A DNA stretch of 64,000 bases from Senimuribacter sp049852125 (GTDB taxonomy: Bacteria; Bacillota; Clostridia; Peptostreptococcales; Anaerovoracaceae). Position numbers and translations under genes: made by a program. Location of the stretch: the NCBI RefSeq assembly GCF_049852125.1, contig NZ_CP187532.1, positions 2,046,001-2,110,000 of the forward strand, read 5' to 3'. A model generated the notes under the pieces. The model did not search any database, was not told where the DNA came from, and worked only from the letters and a program-made list of their open reading frames with translations. Below are positions 43,433 to 52,981 of the stretch, piece after piece (the first letter of the stretch is position 1; the number at the start of each line of letters is the position of its first letter).

Positions 43433-44326
43433 TTATTTCCGGCCTGCCTGATCAGTGTCCAGATCCTCCAGCGACTTGAATTGGTACCCTTCTTCTTTCC
43501 ATTTGGTTATCAATTCCCGGAGGATCTGGGCATTTGTTTTTGAAGTAGAATGCAACAGTATAATCGCGCCGTCATGGGTTCTCGGTATAAGCTTTGACAA
43601 CGCTTCTTCTCTGGACGGCTGCTGATCTACATACCAATCCACATAAGCTAAGCTCCAGAAGGCTGTCTTATAACCTAATTTCTGTGCCATCTCCAGATTG
43701 GCAAAGCTGAACTTACCCTGTGGCGGACGGTAAAACTTCTTCATCCTTTTTCCTACAGCCTTCTTATACAGGGTTTCAACCTGCTGCAGCTGATCCTTAA
43801 AAGACGCTTCCTCCACGATGGCAGACATATCCGGATGGTCCATGGTATGATTTCCGACAATATGACCCTCCTTCACCATCCTCTTAATCAAATCCGGATT
43901 CTGCTCAATATACGTACCTACTACGAAAAAGGCGGCCGGTACCTTTTCCTTTTTCAAAACATCCAGAATTTCCGGGGTATAACCATTTTCATATCCGGCG
44001 TCAAAGGTTAAATATAATGTCTTATTTCCTTCTTTTCCACAGTAATAAGCGTCATACTTAGACAATTCCTCAGGAGAAGCGTTTCCAACCGGACGCTGCC
44101 CCTCCTTTTGAAAGGAAAGACCCCAGTTGGTCACTTCTGATCCAGAATTCGTACCGGCAGCCGCTGTTTCATTTACCCCCTGCTGGCCGGTTTCACCTAT
44201 CTCTGCTTTCCCCATATTTCCCGGCTCCATCACGCGGTAACCGGCCGCGAGACCTACCGCAAGCGCTGCGGCTAATACGCCTGTACCCGCTCTTTTCAAT
44301 TTTTTCTTATTCAAACTAATAAACAT
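43433..44326 (-). CDS. pdaA: PdaA-like polysaccharide deacetylase (spore cortex)
   Basis: A 297-residue exported protein with an N-terminal membrane anchor (about residues 13-30), a low-complexity linker and a NodB deacetylase domain. The motif-1 region is TLYLTFDAGYENGYTPEIL, motif 2 is GNHTMDHPDM (His-x3-His zinc ligands), and motif 3 is RPPQGKFS. The TFDAGYENG form matches PdaA, which deacetylates muramic acid for delta-lactam formation in spore cortex. It is downstream of the HK/RR genes by 31 bp, in the same orientation. Confidence 0.9.
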   Translation of the reverse strand: MFISLNKKKLKRAGTGVLAAALAVGLAAGYRVMEPGNMGKAEIGETGQQGVNETAAAGTNSGSEVTNWGLSFQKEGQRPVGNASPEELSKYDAYYCGKEGNKTLYLTFDAGYENGYTPEILDVLKKEKVPAAFFVVGTYIEQNPDLIKRMVKEGHIVGNHTMDHPDMSAIVEEASFKDQLQQVETLYKKAVGKRMKKFYRPPQGKFSFANLEMAQKLGYKTAFWSLAYVDWYVDQQPSREEALSKLIPRTHDGAIILLHSTSKTNAQILRELITKWKEEGYQFKSLEDLDTDQAGRK

Positions 44327-44357
44327 GGTAGAGTATATGCATCTCCACCATGTTCTA

Positions 44358-45590
44358 TTACAATCTCACGGTAAACCTTGTTCCAAATTCAGGCCTCGAT
44401 AAAATCTCTATCTCTCCATTGTGCGCGTCTACAATCCATTTTGCAATGGAAAGTCCCAGTCCTGTACCGCCCTCACTGCTGTTTCGAGCCGCATCTGATC
44501 TGTAGAAACGTTCAAAAACATGCGCCACTTCTGATTCAGCCATGCCGATTCCCTCGTCCTGCACAATATAGGCGGGTCTCCCTGAGGAAACCGATGCGGC
44601 CAGACGAATCGTATCCCCCCGACAGGAATACTTTGATGCGTTCTGCACTAAAATCCGCAAGGACTGTTTCACCATAGCTACATCGCCGTACGCCATCACC
44701 GGTTCCTTTCCATCAAAAATGTAACTATGGGTATCATCGATCATCATGGATTCTTCCCAAACTTCGCGCACCATTTCCGTCAAGTCAAAGTCTGTAAACG
44801 TTAGCGTATTACGTCCACTGTCGCCTCGCGCCAGAAAAAGAAGCTGCTCGATCAGATTTTTCATGTGATCGGATTCATTCTTAATTGCCTCGATAGCCTC
44901 GCCCAGAATCTGAGGATCCTCTTTACCCCAACGGTCCAGCATATTAACATAGCCCTGTATCACCGAGATCGGTGTGCGCAGCTCGTGAGATGCATCAGAA
45001 ACAAATCTCTCCTGCTGCCTATGGCTTTCTCGCATCCTTTCAAGCATATTGTTTATGGCGATCTCCAGGCTCTGCAGATCCTTATCCCCTGTAATTATAC
45101 GGGCATCCGGCCGGTCCGGATCCAGACTGCGTATAGCTTGCTCCATATTCTCAAATTTTCCATAATCAAAGGGCTGACTGGCCAGCTGCTCCGCTTGAAT
45201 CGCCATCTCACCGATAGGACGCATCAATCTGCGAACTTTTCCCGCTCCGAAAAGTCCCTCAATCATAGCAGCGCTTTCTGCAACCAGCACAACGATAGTC
45301 GGAACGCGAATCAACTCCACCAGATCCTTCAGATAATAAATAAGCTGCTTTCCCTGCTCTGTTTCAATAATGTAACAAAAGCTGTCAAAAGAGCTTCCGG
45401 AAAAAAAACGGTCCGCGATTTCATCACCGCTCTGTACTGCTCCCTCACACCAAGTGAAAAAGACCGTCACTATCACGCCTAGCAGAACAACATCCAGCAT
45501 GAAAAAATTCCCTAGCTGACGCAGACAAAACTCCATATTGATTCTGCGGGCAATCGAAGTCATCCTATTGGTTTCCCTGTTCTTTCCCAT
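44358..45590 (-). CDS. Sensor histidine kinase
   Basis: A 410-residue membrane kinase. Two membrane helices (about 31-50 and 117-133) flank a short extracellular loop of about 65 residues. A HAMP-like linker and the HisKA domain (RFVSDASHELRTPISVIQGY, phosphorylated His) follow. The ATPase domain has an N-box (ILVQNASKYS), G1 (VQDEGIGMAES) and G2 (GGTGLGLSIAKWIV). It pairs with the response regulator located 3 bp upstream. The stimulus is unknown. Confidence 0.93.
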   Translation of the reverse strand: MGKNRETNRMTSIARRINMEFCLRQLGNFFMLDVVLLGVIVTVFFTWCEGAVQSGDEIADRFFSGSSFDSFCYIIETEQGKQLIYYLKDLVELIRVPTIVVLVAESAAMIEGLFGAGKVRRLMRPIGEMAIQAEQLASQPFDYGKFENMEQAIRSLDPDRPDARIITGDKDLQSLEIAINNMLERMRESHRQQERFVSDASHELRTPISVIQGYVNMLDRWGKEDPQILGEAIEAIKNESDHMKNLIEQLLFLARGDSGRNTLTFTDFDLTEMVREVWEESMMIDDTHSYIFDGKEPVMAYGDVAMVKQSLRILVQNASKYSCRGDTIRLAASVSSGRPAYIVQDEGIGMAESEVAHVFERFYRSDAARNSSEGGTGLGLSIAKWIVDAHNGEIEILSRPEFGTRFTVRL

Positions 45591-45593
45591 CCT

Positions 45594-46268
45594 TTATTCC
45601 TCTTTGACAGCGTAGCCTACGCCTCGGACAGTGGTGATAAAACGAATGCCAAACCGATCGTCGATTTTAGCGCGAATATAGCGGACATAGACGTCTATAA
45701 TATTGCTTTCTCCCATATAATCATATCCACATACCGCGCTGAGCAGCTGCTCTCTGTTCATAACGATATTTTTATTCTCCATCAAGGTCCGTACAAGCTC
45801 ATATTCACGATGATTGAGTTCAACGATCTGTCCGTCAAAGCTTACCTCATGGCGATCTATATCCATCGTCACACCTTTCACAGTAAGCTTTTTCGTTTCT
45901 CTCATTTCATTACCGCGTTTACGCAAAATAACACGGATGCGGGCGAGTAATTCTTCTATAGCGAACGGTTTTGTAATGTAATCGTCAGCTCCGGCATCCA
46001 AACCAGAGACCTTATCCATCACCGCATCCCTGGCAGTCAGCATGATTACCGGTACATCACTTTCCCTGCGAAGCCTGCGAAGAACCTCCAGTCCACTAAG
46101 CTCCGGCAGCATGATATCCAGCAAAATCAAATCTGGCGCGTCAGATATCGCTTTGTCCAGGCCGGTTCTTCCATTGTATGCCTTTTCCACTTGATAGCCT
46201 TCATGAAGCAGCTCTAATTCAATAAATCTGGCAATCTTTTCTTCATCCTCAACAAGTAAAATTTTCAT
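45594..46268 (-). CDS. OmpR-family response regulator
   Basis: A 224-residue regulator. The receiver domain has the acidic pair (LLVEDEEK), the phospho-Asp in LILLDIMLPELSG (about residue 52), and Lys in DYITKPFAIEELLARI. The C-terminal winged helix shows LNHREYELVRTLMENKNIVM and the end RFITTVRGVGYAVKEE. It is transcribed with the DUF4342 gene (2 bp apart) and the kinase. Confidence 0.95.
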   Translation of the reverse strand: MKILLVEDEEKIARFIELELLHEGYQVEKAYNGRTGLDKAISDAPDLILLDIMLPELSGLEVLRRLRRESDVPVIMLTARDAVMDKVSGLDAGADDYITKPFAIEELLARIRVILRKRGNEMRETKKLTVKGVTMDIDRHEVSFDGQIVELNHREYELVRTLMENKNIVMNREQLLSAVCGYDYMGESNIIDVYVRYIRAKIDDRFGIRFITTVRGVGYAVKEE

Positions 46269-46270
46269 CC

Positions 46271-46801
46271 TTACTCCTTCGTAAATTCCTGCTTCACGTT
46301 CTCAGCTGCTTCCGCCGCCTTATCACAAGCCATATTTACATCTACAGTTCTGGTAATTTCCCCCTTAAAAGAATAACGAAAATCAAAGAACAGCCCGACT
46401 ATCAAAAGCGGTACGATAACCCAGAACGCAAAGAGTAGCAATACTACCAACAGCAATACCGGTACCGTAATAATTTCCTCACAGCCCTTACGCACCGTAA
46501 AGAAATTCTCACAGCCTTTTTTGATCATTTGTCCGCACCATTTCATAAACTTCTTCATGATGCTGCCAAACTTCTCCTGCTGTTCATCATAGACCTTGGC
46601 TGCCTCCTGAAATTTCTGACTGCTGTCCTCAGGACGGGTTGAATAATATTGCCGCTCCGGCCCCTTAACCTTTCCCTGATTTTCCAAAATCACAATTGCG
46701 TCCAAAATATCCCCGTTTGCTTCTTCCAAAGCAGCTTTCGCCTCCTCATAAGAAACACCCGTCTTTTCTCTTATCTTTTCAACCTTTTCTAACATTTCCA
46801 T
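46271..46801 (-). CDS. DUF4342 protein with UBA-like N-terminus and membrane segment
   Basis: A 176-residue protein. Residues 1-45 form a UBA/EF-Ts-like helical motif (KIREKTGVSYEEAKAALEEA). A polar linker follows, and residues about 110-140 form one long hydrophobic membrane region (VPVLLLVVLLLFAFWVIVP). DUF4342 proteins often neighbour two-component genes, as here, where it is the first gene before the regulator and kinase. A role as a membrane partner of the sensor is inferred. AAGGATG precedes the start. Confidence 0.82.
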   Translation of the reverse strand: MEMLEKVEKIREKTGVSYEEAKAALEEANGDILDAIVILENQGKVKGPERQYYSTRPEDSSQKFQEAAKVYDEQQEKFGSIMKKFMKWCGQMIKKGCENFFTVRKGCEEIITVPVLLLVVLLLFAFWVIVPLLIVGLFFDFRYSFKGEITRTVDVNMACDKAAEAAENVKQEFTKE

Positions 46802-46906
46802 TTTCTATACATCCTTTCTTTCTACCTTTTCCCTTCTGTAATATGCATAATACTACTTGAAGATTAAAGAAAAAGGCAAGAAAGATTAAAACGAGATTAA
46901 AAGCAG

Positions 46907-47590
46907 CTAACGCGAAAGATCTCTGAGTATTTCTCCGGCTATCAAAAGCCCTGCGACCGGAGGCACATAGCTGAGACTGCCAGGCGTTCGCGCTCCAGTC
47001 TTTACCGGTTCCTCCGTAGAATACAATACCTTCACATTCCTGATATTCCGGTCGCGCAACGCCTTTCTGACCACTTTTGCCAACGGACATACGCTGGTTT
47101 TACTGATATCGGTAATTTCGAATCGGGACGGATCCAGTTTATTTCCTGTTCCCATAGAAGAAATTACTGGCGTTCCCGCCTCCTTGCAACGGCAAATGAT
47201 ATCAATCTTTGCCGCGACAGTATCAATGGCGTCCGCTACATAATCATATGAGGTGAAATTAAACTGCTCCGCCGCAGATTCGCCAGGCAGATAAAAACAG
47301 TTGTAAATATCCACATGACAGTCAGGATTTACTGATAAAATTCTTTCCCTCATAACCTCTGTCTTTCGCCTGCCTACCGTATCGTAAGTCGCGATAATCT
47401 GACGGTTAATATTGCTCTCAGAAATAACATCATCGTCAACGATATCAATATGCCCTACGCCCGCTCTTGCGAGAGCCTCACATATATAGCCGCCAACGCC
47501 GCCAACGCCAAAGATAAGCACCCTAGCCGATGCCAGCCGCGCCAGCCCTTCTCCGCCAATCAAAAGCTCGGTTCTTTCATTTCTGCTCAT
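46907..47590 (-). CDS. tcdA: tRNA threonylcarbamoyladenosine dehydratase
   Basis: A 227-residue E1-like enzyme that cyclises t6A37 in tRNA using ATP. The adenylation site is RVLIFGVGGVGGYICEALA. SNINRQIIATYDTVGR and the YVADAIDTVAAKIDIICRC block follow. GTGNKLDPSRFEITDISKT is typical of the TcdA/CsdL branch. It overlaps recX by 4 bp. Confidence 0.92.
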   Translation of the reverse strand: MSRNERTELLIGGEGLARLASARVLIFGVGGVGGYICEALARAGVGHIDIVDDDVISESNINRQIIATYDTVGRRKTEVMRERILSVNPDCHVDIYNCFYLPGESAAEQFNFTSYDYVADAIDTVAAKIDIICRCKEAGTPVISSMGTGNKLDPSRFEITDISKTSVCPLAKVVRKALRDRNIRNVKVLYSTEEPVKTGARTPGSLSYVPPVAGLLIAGEILRDLSR

Positions 47591-48063
47591 TTTCTCAATT
47601 CTCCAATCACAGAATAGATCGTATCGCCGCTGTAACCCTTTGACGCTAACCGGCGAGCTACCCTTGCCAAAACCTTTTCCGGAATACGGCTTCCCTCCGG
47701 AACGTCGGCCATTCGAAGCACCCTAGCCGCCTCCTCTCTGGCACGCGCTCTTTCGTCAGGTTCGCCCTCCTCCTCACAGTAATCGTCAAAGGCTCTTTCT
47801 ATCAAAGAGAGTTCCACTCCCTTTTCTCGCAATTCCGCAAAAATCCGTCTCTTTCCCTTGCCTCTGCCAAAAGCGAAACGAAAATATTCATGACAATACC
47901 TTTCATCATTAAGATATCCATAATCCAAAAATTTCTCTATTACACCGCTGATTGCTTCCCGATCAAAGCCTTTTCTGTCCAGATGACATTCCATCTCCCG
48001 CACTGTACGGCTTCTCGCGGCCAAATGACGCAGCGCTGCATCTTCAATTTTTAGCGCGCTCAT
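47587..48063 (-). CDS. recX: RecX regulatory protein
   Basis: A 158-residue helical protein with RecX three-helix repeats: LRHLAARSRTVREMECHLDR, FLDYGYLNDERYCHEYFRF, then GKGKRRIFAELREKGVEL. RecX limits RecA filament growth. ATG 48063 follows GTGGAGG and overlaps the phosphopantetheinyl transferase stop by 4 bp; a longer frame would lie inside that gene. recA is not in this window. Confidence 0.88.
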   Translation of the reverse strand: MSALKIEDAALRHLAARSRTVREMECHLDRKGFDREAISGVIEKFLDYGYLNDERYCHEYFRFAFGRGKGKRRIFAELREKGVELSLIERAFDDYCEEEGEPDERARAREEAARVLRMADVPEGSRIPEKVLARVARRLASKGYSGDTIYSVIGELRK

Positions 48064-48620
48064 GCCAATATCCTCCACTGGACATCCGCATCTTCCAGTG
48101 TACACGCCGCACACTTCATATCGTCCGCAATGTACAGCTCTGTGAAATAATATTCCTGTTCTAACCAAGAAACCTTTTGACGCAAATCCATTTCCTCAGT
48201 AACCATAGAAGGCGTCTCCGAAAAGATGCCCTGTCCAGTGCACTTGCAGAAGGCCTCTTTGCGCACCCATATTTCATAGAAACCATCGATTCCCCATAGT
48301 GCAACATATCTCTGCTCATCCGGATGAAACTGGCGTTTTGCTATATCCTCATATTTGGTCTCCTTCATGATCTGCAGGTCAATGCCACAGGGTTTGTCCC
48401 CAAACATGCAGAGCCATAGTAATCCACTGTGGCTGAGAGAAAAAGCTAAAGGAATGTGGGAAAAGTACGGCTTTCCCTTCTCCTCTCTTTCAATCTCCGC
48501 CTGATAAAAATCCTCCTGCAGCTCAAGCTCCTGCCCATATCTTGCAGCTGCCGCCCGAATCAAAGGCCAGCCGGCTTCCCCCTTCTCAAAAGGACCGTCA
48601 TATACATAAACTGCGTACAT
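48060..48620 (-). CDS. 4'-phosphopantetheinyl transferase superfamily protein
   Basis: A 186-residue Sfp-type enzyme that moves phosphopantetheine from CoA to carrier proteins. FSLSHSGLLWLCMFGDKPCG and IDLQIMKET carry the Mg-binding Asp, and WVRKEAFCKCTGQGI is the second signature (W-x-x-KEA). It is shorter than Bacillus Sfp (224). No polyketide or peptide synthetase is nearby, so the carrier target (AcpP or other) is open. Confidence 0.88.
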   Translation of the reverse strand: MYAVYVYDGPFEKGEAGWPLIRAAAARYGQELELQEDFYQAEIEREEKGKPYFSHIPLAFSLSHSGLLWLCMFGDKPCGIDLQIMKETKYEDIAKRQFHPDEQRYVALWGIDGFYEIWVRKEAFCKCTGQGIFSETPSMVTEEMDLRQKVSWLEQEYYFTELYIADDMKCAACTLEDADVQWRILA

Positions 48621-48639
48621 TTTTTCTCACCTCAATATG

Positions 48640-48662
48640 AAAAGGACGTCCGCAGACGTCCG
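48640..48662 (-). terminator. Terminator after yerC
   Basis: GGACGTC/GACGTCC stem with a 4-base loop and T4 on the minus strand, just after the yerC-like stop codon. Confidence 0.65.
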
Positions 48663-48671
48663 GTTCTTACT

Positions 48672-48977
48672 TTATTTTTTTTTCTGATTTTCCAACCGCT
48701 CCAGCACCCGCTGGTATCCGTCCGCACCATATACCAGACACTTGTTGATCCTGCTGATCGTCGCTGTAGATGCTTTCGTAATATCCTCGATCTCACTATA
48801 AGTCTTTTTCTGTGACAACAATTTGGCCACCTGCAATCTCTGCGCGATAGCGTGAATCTCATTGATCGTGCAGATATCTTCAAAAAATCTGTAACAATCT
48901 TCTCTATCCTTCAAAGTCAGAACTGCGTCAAAAAGCTCGTCTATATCATCTCTTTTAAATTTCGAATCATATGCCAT
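48672..48977 (-). CDS. yerC: YerC/YecD family TrpR-related regulator
   Basis: A 101-residue helical protein of the TrpR-like YerC family: DELFDAVLTLKDREDCYRFF, RLQVAKLLSQKKTYSEIEDI and TKASTATISRINKCL as the helix-turn-helix. The Bacillus homologue is a DNA-binding protein of unclear target. It has its own promoter and terminator. Confidence 0.92.
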   Translation of the reverse strand: MAYDSKFKRDDIDELFDAVLTLKDREDCYRFFEDICTINEIHAIAQRLQVAKLLSQKKTYSEIEDITKASTATISRINKCLVYGADGYQRVLERLENQKKK

Positions 48978-49016
48978 TTGCAGACTCCTTTCCCAGCGTT
49001 ATCGCGTTGTAAACTT

Positions 49017-49045
49017 AGTATATCACTTTTATGTGTTAAAGTCAA
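49017..49045 (-). promoter_or_regulatory. Promoter of yerC
   Basis: Minus-strand TTGACT (49045-49040), a 17-bp spacer and TATACT (49022-49017), about 40 bases upstream of the start. Confidence 0.7.
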
Positions 49046-49078
49046 AGGAAATCTGCGATGCCTCTGTCCGCGTTTTTT

Positions 49079-50260
49079 TTACCGTTTATCACCCAGAAGC
49101 TTTAGCGCCTTTTCCAGTTGAATATCAGATTTGGCCTTTTTACTCATTTTCACTTCATAATCCGGTTTGATGCCTATCCCGTGTATTTTCTTATCATTCG
49201 GTGAAAAGTATTGCTGAATCGTCAATTTAATCGCCGAACCATCTTTAAACTCCACCGTACCCTGAATAATACCTTTTCCAAAAGTAGTCGTTCCCACAAG
49301 ACTGCCGCCCTTATTATCTTTGATCGCCGCCGCGACAATCTCCGATGTACTGGCGCTATGTCCATTGACTAATACTACATATTTTAGATCTGTACAATCC
49401 TCTTTTGAATTATAATATTTCGTCTTCCCGTTCTTATCCTCCGTATGTGTGATGGTACACTCTGGCAACAGCATATCAGCAATTTCAATACCTGCGTCTA
49501 CCAATCCGCCTCCGTTATTACGAAGATCGATCACGACGCCCTTAACCCCCTTTGTCTCAAAGGCCGCTAATTCCTGTTTAAACTGCTCTGCCGTGCCACG
49601 TTCAAAGGCTGTAATTCGAATGTATCCGTATTTTTTGTCGATCAGCTCTGCATATACTGATGGATCTTCCACTTGCGCCCGAACCATTTTGGCCTCTCTG
49701 ACCTTATTACCCCGGCGATACGTCAGCTTAACGCTACTGCCTTCTTCTCCACGTATATGAAGGGCCATCTCTTCAGAATCGTCATAGGCTTTGCCGTCCA
49801 CTTTTAACAAAACATCGCCGATCTTCAATCCCGCGCCTTCCGCGGGACTTCCACTTATCACCTTCGTAACAACAAAACGTCCCTCTGTCTCCTCGATGAA
49901 GACTACGCCTACCCCGGTAAATACTCCCTGAATGTAGTTGTTCCATTCTTCATATTCAGATTTCCCCATATAGCCGGAATATTTATCGTTCAGAGAATCT
50001 AACAAAGCCTTGTACAATGCTTCCATCTGCGCTTCCTGATCGATATCCCACAGAAACTGTTCTTCTACAGTTTTCTGTATCGAATATAGTTTACCATAAC
50101 GATTTCCCACCTCGTTGAGAACGTTATAATCCTCTTTACTGATAAAAATCATATCCTTTGCCTGCGTTACCGCAAAAAATCCCACGGACGCAACCAACAG
50201 CGTAGCAATGACCACACCGCATATCAGCAGAATAAACCTGCGTTTTCTCATTTTAATCAT
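49079..50260 (-). CDS. C-terminal processing protease CtpA (S41 family)
   Basis: A 393-residue protease with an N-terminal membrane anchor (about residues 8-30) and a PDZ domain (about 105-190; GAGLKIGDVLLKVDGKAYDD). The S41 catalytic domain has the Ser in LVNGHSASTSEIVAAAIKDN and the Lys in TTFGKGIIQ. It acts in the cell envelope, trimming proteins or peptidoglycan hydrolases. It ends a series ftsE-ftsX-M23-recJ-ctpA, consistent with a role in cell-wall remodelling. Confidence 0.93.
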   Translation of the reverse strand: MIKMRKRRFILLICGVVIATLLVASVGFFAVTQAKDMIFISKEDYNVLNEVGNRYGKLYSIQKTVEEQFLWDIDQEAQMEALYKALLDSLNDKYSGYMGKSEYEEWNNYIQGVFTGVGVVFIEETEGRFVVTKVISGSPAEGAGLKIGDVLLKVDGKAYDDSEEMALHIRGEEGSSVKLTYRRGNKVREAKMVRAQVEDPSVYAELIDKKYGYIRITAFERGTAEQFKQELAAFETKGVKGVVIDLRNNGGGLVDAGIEIADMLLPECTITHTEDKNGKTKYYNSKEDCTDLKYVVLVNGHSASTSEIVAAAIKDNKGGSLVGTTTFGKGIIQGTVEFKDGSAIKLTIQQYFSPNDKKIHGIGIKPDYEVKMSKKAKSDIQLEKALKLLGDKR

Positions 50261-50269
50261 AATATCCCC

Positions 50270-51907
50270 TTATCTTCCGGTCTCAGAAACCGTAAACTGT
50301 AAATAAGTTTTTCCGTTCCAGGTCTGACTGCTTAATGTACCGATCATATCTACCGCGGCGCCGGCCTGTAATATCTCATCATATTCACCGGCATTCCTGA
50401 ATATGACACAAGACAACTCCCGTTGATCATCCAAAATTCCTGTAAATCTGGTGTACTGCCCCTGGCTGCCTATCCGCCGCATCGCCTGTGGGCGCAAATG
50501 AAGCTTAACCAGCGGCTGCGGATTCTCACATCCGAACGGCTCCAATAACTGCATCTGTTCCACCAGCCGCAAATTCACATCCTGCGCCCGAAGCTCCAGA
50601 TCAGCTTGCATCCTCGCATCGAACAAAAACGGTTTTTCATCCAGAAGCCGCTCCATGGACTGATTCAGATTTTGCCGCAACAGCTCCAGATTTTCCTCCT
50701 TCATTGTAAAGCCACAAGCAGCGCTGTGACCTCCAAATCGTTGAAATAGTTCTCGGTTTTCTGACAGTAATTCATAAATATTGACGCCTTCGATGCTTCT
50801 TCCCGTACCTTTCAAACAGTGACCGGCCGTCGGCGTAACGATAACCGTGGGCCGGTTATAGGTTTCTTTCACCTTTCCTGCGACAATTCCTGTAATTCCT
50901 TCATGAGCCTCCGGTAAATCTATCACATAAAACAAATCGTCTCTATATCGTGTTTCAACCAATTGTCTGCATTGCTCGAAGGTCTCGGCCTGCAACTGTT
51001 TTCTCCGCTGATTACACGCGATCAGCTTGTCCACGCCATCCTGCACGCTGTCCTTTTGTTTCTCCAGCATAAGTCTGGCAGCAACGCGGGCGCTGTCCAT
51101 TCTTCCGGAAGCATTAAGATGAGGCACGATAATATAAGAGATATTCTCTGAGCAGATACTCCCCTGTTTTAGACTTACGCCTTCAAGCAAGGCGGTTAAT
51201 CCCGGACGTTTACTCACATTAGTCGCACGTATACCGTACTTTGCCAGGGTTCTGTTTTCATCTACCAGCGGTACAATATCTCCTATCGTTCCGATTCCTA
51301 CCAAATCCAGAGTCCGATTGATAATACGTTTATCCAATCCTGTTTCCGCCGCAATAGCCTGAGCAAGCTTAAACGCAACTCCTACGCCAGCTAAGTGCTT
51401 GAACGGATAGGGACATCCCGGCTGCATAGGATTGATTACCAGACAATCCGCTATCTGATCTTTGATCGTATGATGATCTGTAACTAAGATCTTTAAGCCG
51501 ATCCTTCTGGCATAATCCACCTCCTCACAAGAGACGCTACCACAATCCACCGTTACCACCAAATCCACACCGGCTGCCTTAATCTTGTCTAAAGCCGTGC
51601 AGTTCAAGCCATAACCCTCGTCAAAACGAGACGGAATATAATACGATACCTGATCGGTTAACTGCGACAAAGTCTCCATCAGCACCACAGTAGACGTAAT
51701 ACCATCCGCATCGTAGTCCCCATAGATACAAATCTTCTCATCCTCCTCTATGGCAGACAGTATTAAATCCACTCCCGCTTCCATGTTGAGGAGCAGGAAT
51801 GGATCATAAGTTTTCTGAGGTCTCGCCGTCAGAAATTCTTCTATATCTTCTTCGGTGTCAAGACCTCTTTTATGTAACAATTCGATAATTTTTGGTTCTA
51901 AATTCAT
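50270..51907 (-). CDS. recJ: Single-stranded-DNA-specific exonuclease RecJ
   Basis: A 545-residue DHH-family nuclease: ICIYGDYDADGITSTVVLME (motif I), VTVDCGS (motif II), LVTDHHTIKD (motif III DHH) and a downstream DHHA1 region (FGGHSAACGFTM). It degrades 5' single-stranded DNA in repair. The length suits the core RecJ without extra C-terminal domains. It sits between the M23 hydrolase (12 bp) and ctpA (9 bp), an unusual partner for cell-wall genes but in one transcription unit. Confidence 0.95.
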   Translation of the reverse strand: MNLEPKIIELLHKRGLDTEEDIEEFLTARPQKTYDPFLLLNMEAGVDLILSAIEEDEKICIYGDYDADGITSTVVLMETLSQLTDQVSYYIPSRFDEGYGLNCTALDKIKAAGVDLVVTVDCGSVSCEEVDYARRIGLKILVTDHHTIKDQIADCLVINPMQPGCPYPFKHLAGVGVAFKLAQAIAAETGLDKRIINRTLDLVGIGTIGDIVPLVDENRTLAKYGIRATNVSKRPGLTALLEGVSLKQGSICSENISYIIVPHLNASGRMDSARVAARLMLEKQKDSVQDGVDKLIACNQRRKQLQAETFEQCRQLVETRYRDDLFYVIDLPEAHEGITGIVAGKVKETYNRPTVIVTPTAGHCLKGTGRSIEGVNIYELLSENRELFQRFGGHSAACGFTMKEENLELLRQNLNQSMERLLDEKPFLFDARMQADLELRAQDVNLRLVEQMQLLEPFGCENPQPLVKLHLRPQAMRRIGSQGQYTRFTGILDDQRELSCVIFRNAGEYDEILQAGAAVDMIGTLSSQTWNGKTYLQFTVSETGR

Positions 51908-51919
51908 ATTTCACCACGT

Positions 51920-52963
51920 TTAAAAATACTGCATCGGATCAACATAAGCTCCATTAACTCTTACCTCAAAGTGAAGGTGGGGTCCGGTGGAAACGCCGGT
52001 AGACCCGGAACTTGCAATGACCTGTCCGCGGCTCACGTTTTGTCCCACACTGACATTCACACTGCTGTTGTGTCCATAAAGGGTACTGATGCCGCTGCCG
52101 TGATCGATCACTACAGCGTAACCGTAGCCGCCATACGATCCCGCCACGATAACTCTTCCATCAGCTGCAGCGTAAACCGGTGAATTCATACCGACTCCAA
52201 TGTCGATACCTGTATGACCTGTGTACACACCCGTCACTGGATGAATACGAAATCCAAACGGTGACGTAATATATGTAGAAGTGGTCGGCCACAGAAATTG
52301 TCCGCCCTCATACTTTTTATCATGATCTTGCATTCTGGCAATTTCATCGCTAATTCTGTCCGCTTCCGCATTAAGCTCATCCAGCTTTGCCTGCAGCGCG
52401 TCTTTATCGGACTGCAGCGCAGACTGTTTTTCTTCTGCCTCTGACTTCTGTTTATCAAGTTCTTCTTTTTCATGTTTAAGGGCCGCGCGTTTTTTCTCTA
52501 ACTCCTTCTGCTGTTCCTCCAGCGTACGAAGGGTTTCTTCATCTCCGCGGTATATCCTTTGAATCAGCTCCAAATTCGTCAGAAATTCAGATACGCTGCT
52601 CGAACCCAACAACACGTCCAGATAACCCACAGAACCGTTTTTATACATAGTTCTAAGTCTCTTATTCAGGCCATTCTGCCGTTTATCGATATCCTTTATC
52701 GTCTTGTCAATATCTGCCTGCGCCTTCTCGATCTCTCCCTGTTTTTGTTCCATAGACGCTTTCAGTCTGTCGACCTCAGCCTGTTGTTCCTTAATACTGG
52801 CTGTCAACGCGGCCAAATCGTTTTTTACATCCTTTTTCTGATCATTGATCTCATTAAGTTCATCCTGTTTATCTGACGCGTTATCCGCATATACCTGCGT
52901 ATAAACGCCTAAGCTGCATACTAACATGAAAATCAGCAGACATATCATTGACTTTTTCTTCAT
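51920..52963 (-). CDS. Coiled-coil M23 endopeptidase, EnvC/PcsB-like FtsEX partner
   Basis: A 347-residue exported protein: signal peptide (about 1-26), two coiled-coil regions (about 30-120 and 145-212, Lys/Glu/Gln-rich), then an M23 peptidase domain (about 235-347). The zinc ligands are in TGHTGIDIGV and GPHLHFEVR. This architecture matches peptidoglycan hydrolases or activators regulated by FtsEX. ftsX and ftsE lie directly upstream, which supports that partnership. Confidence 0.92.
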   Translation of the reverse strand: MKKKSMICLLIFMLVCSLGVYTQVYADNASDKQDELNEINDQKKDVKNDLAALTASIKEQQAEVDRLKASMEQKQGEIEKAQADIDKTIKDIDKRQNGLNKRLRTMYKNGSVGYLDVLLGSSSVSEFLTNLELIQRIYRGDEETLRTLEEQQKELEKKRAALKHEKEELDKQKSEAEEKQSALQSDKDALQAKLDELNAEADRISDEIARMQDHDKKYEGGQFLWPTTSTYITSPFGFRIHPVTGVYTGHTGIDIGVGMNSPVYAAADGRVIVAGSYGGYGYAVVIDHGSGISTLYGHNSSVNVSVGQNVSRGQVIASSGSTGVSTGPHLHFEVRVNGAYVDPMQYF

Positions 52964-52981
52964 TTCGTACTCCTCCCGTAA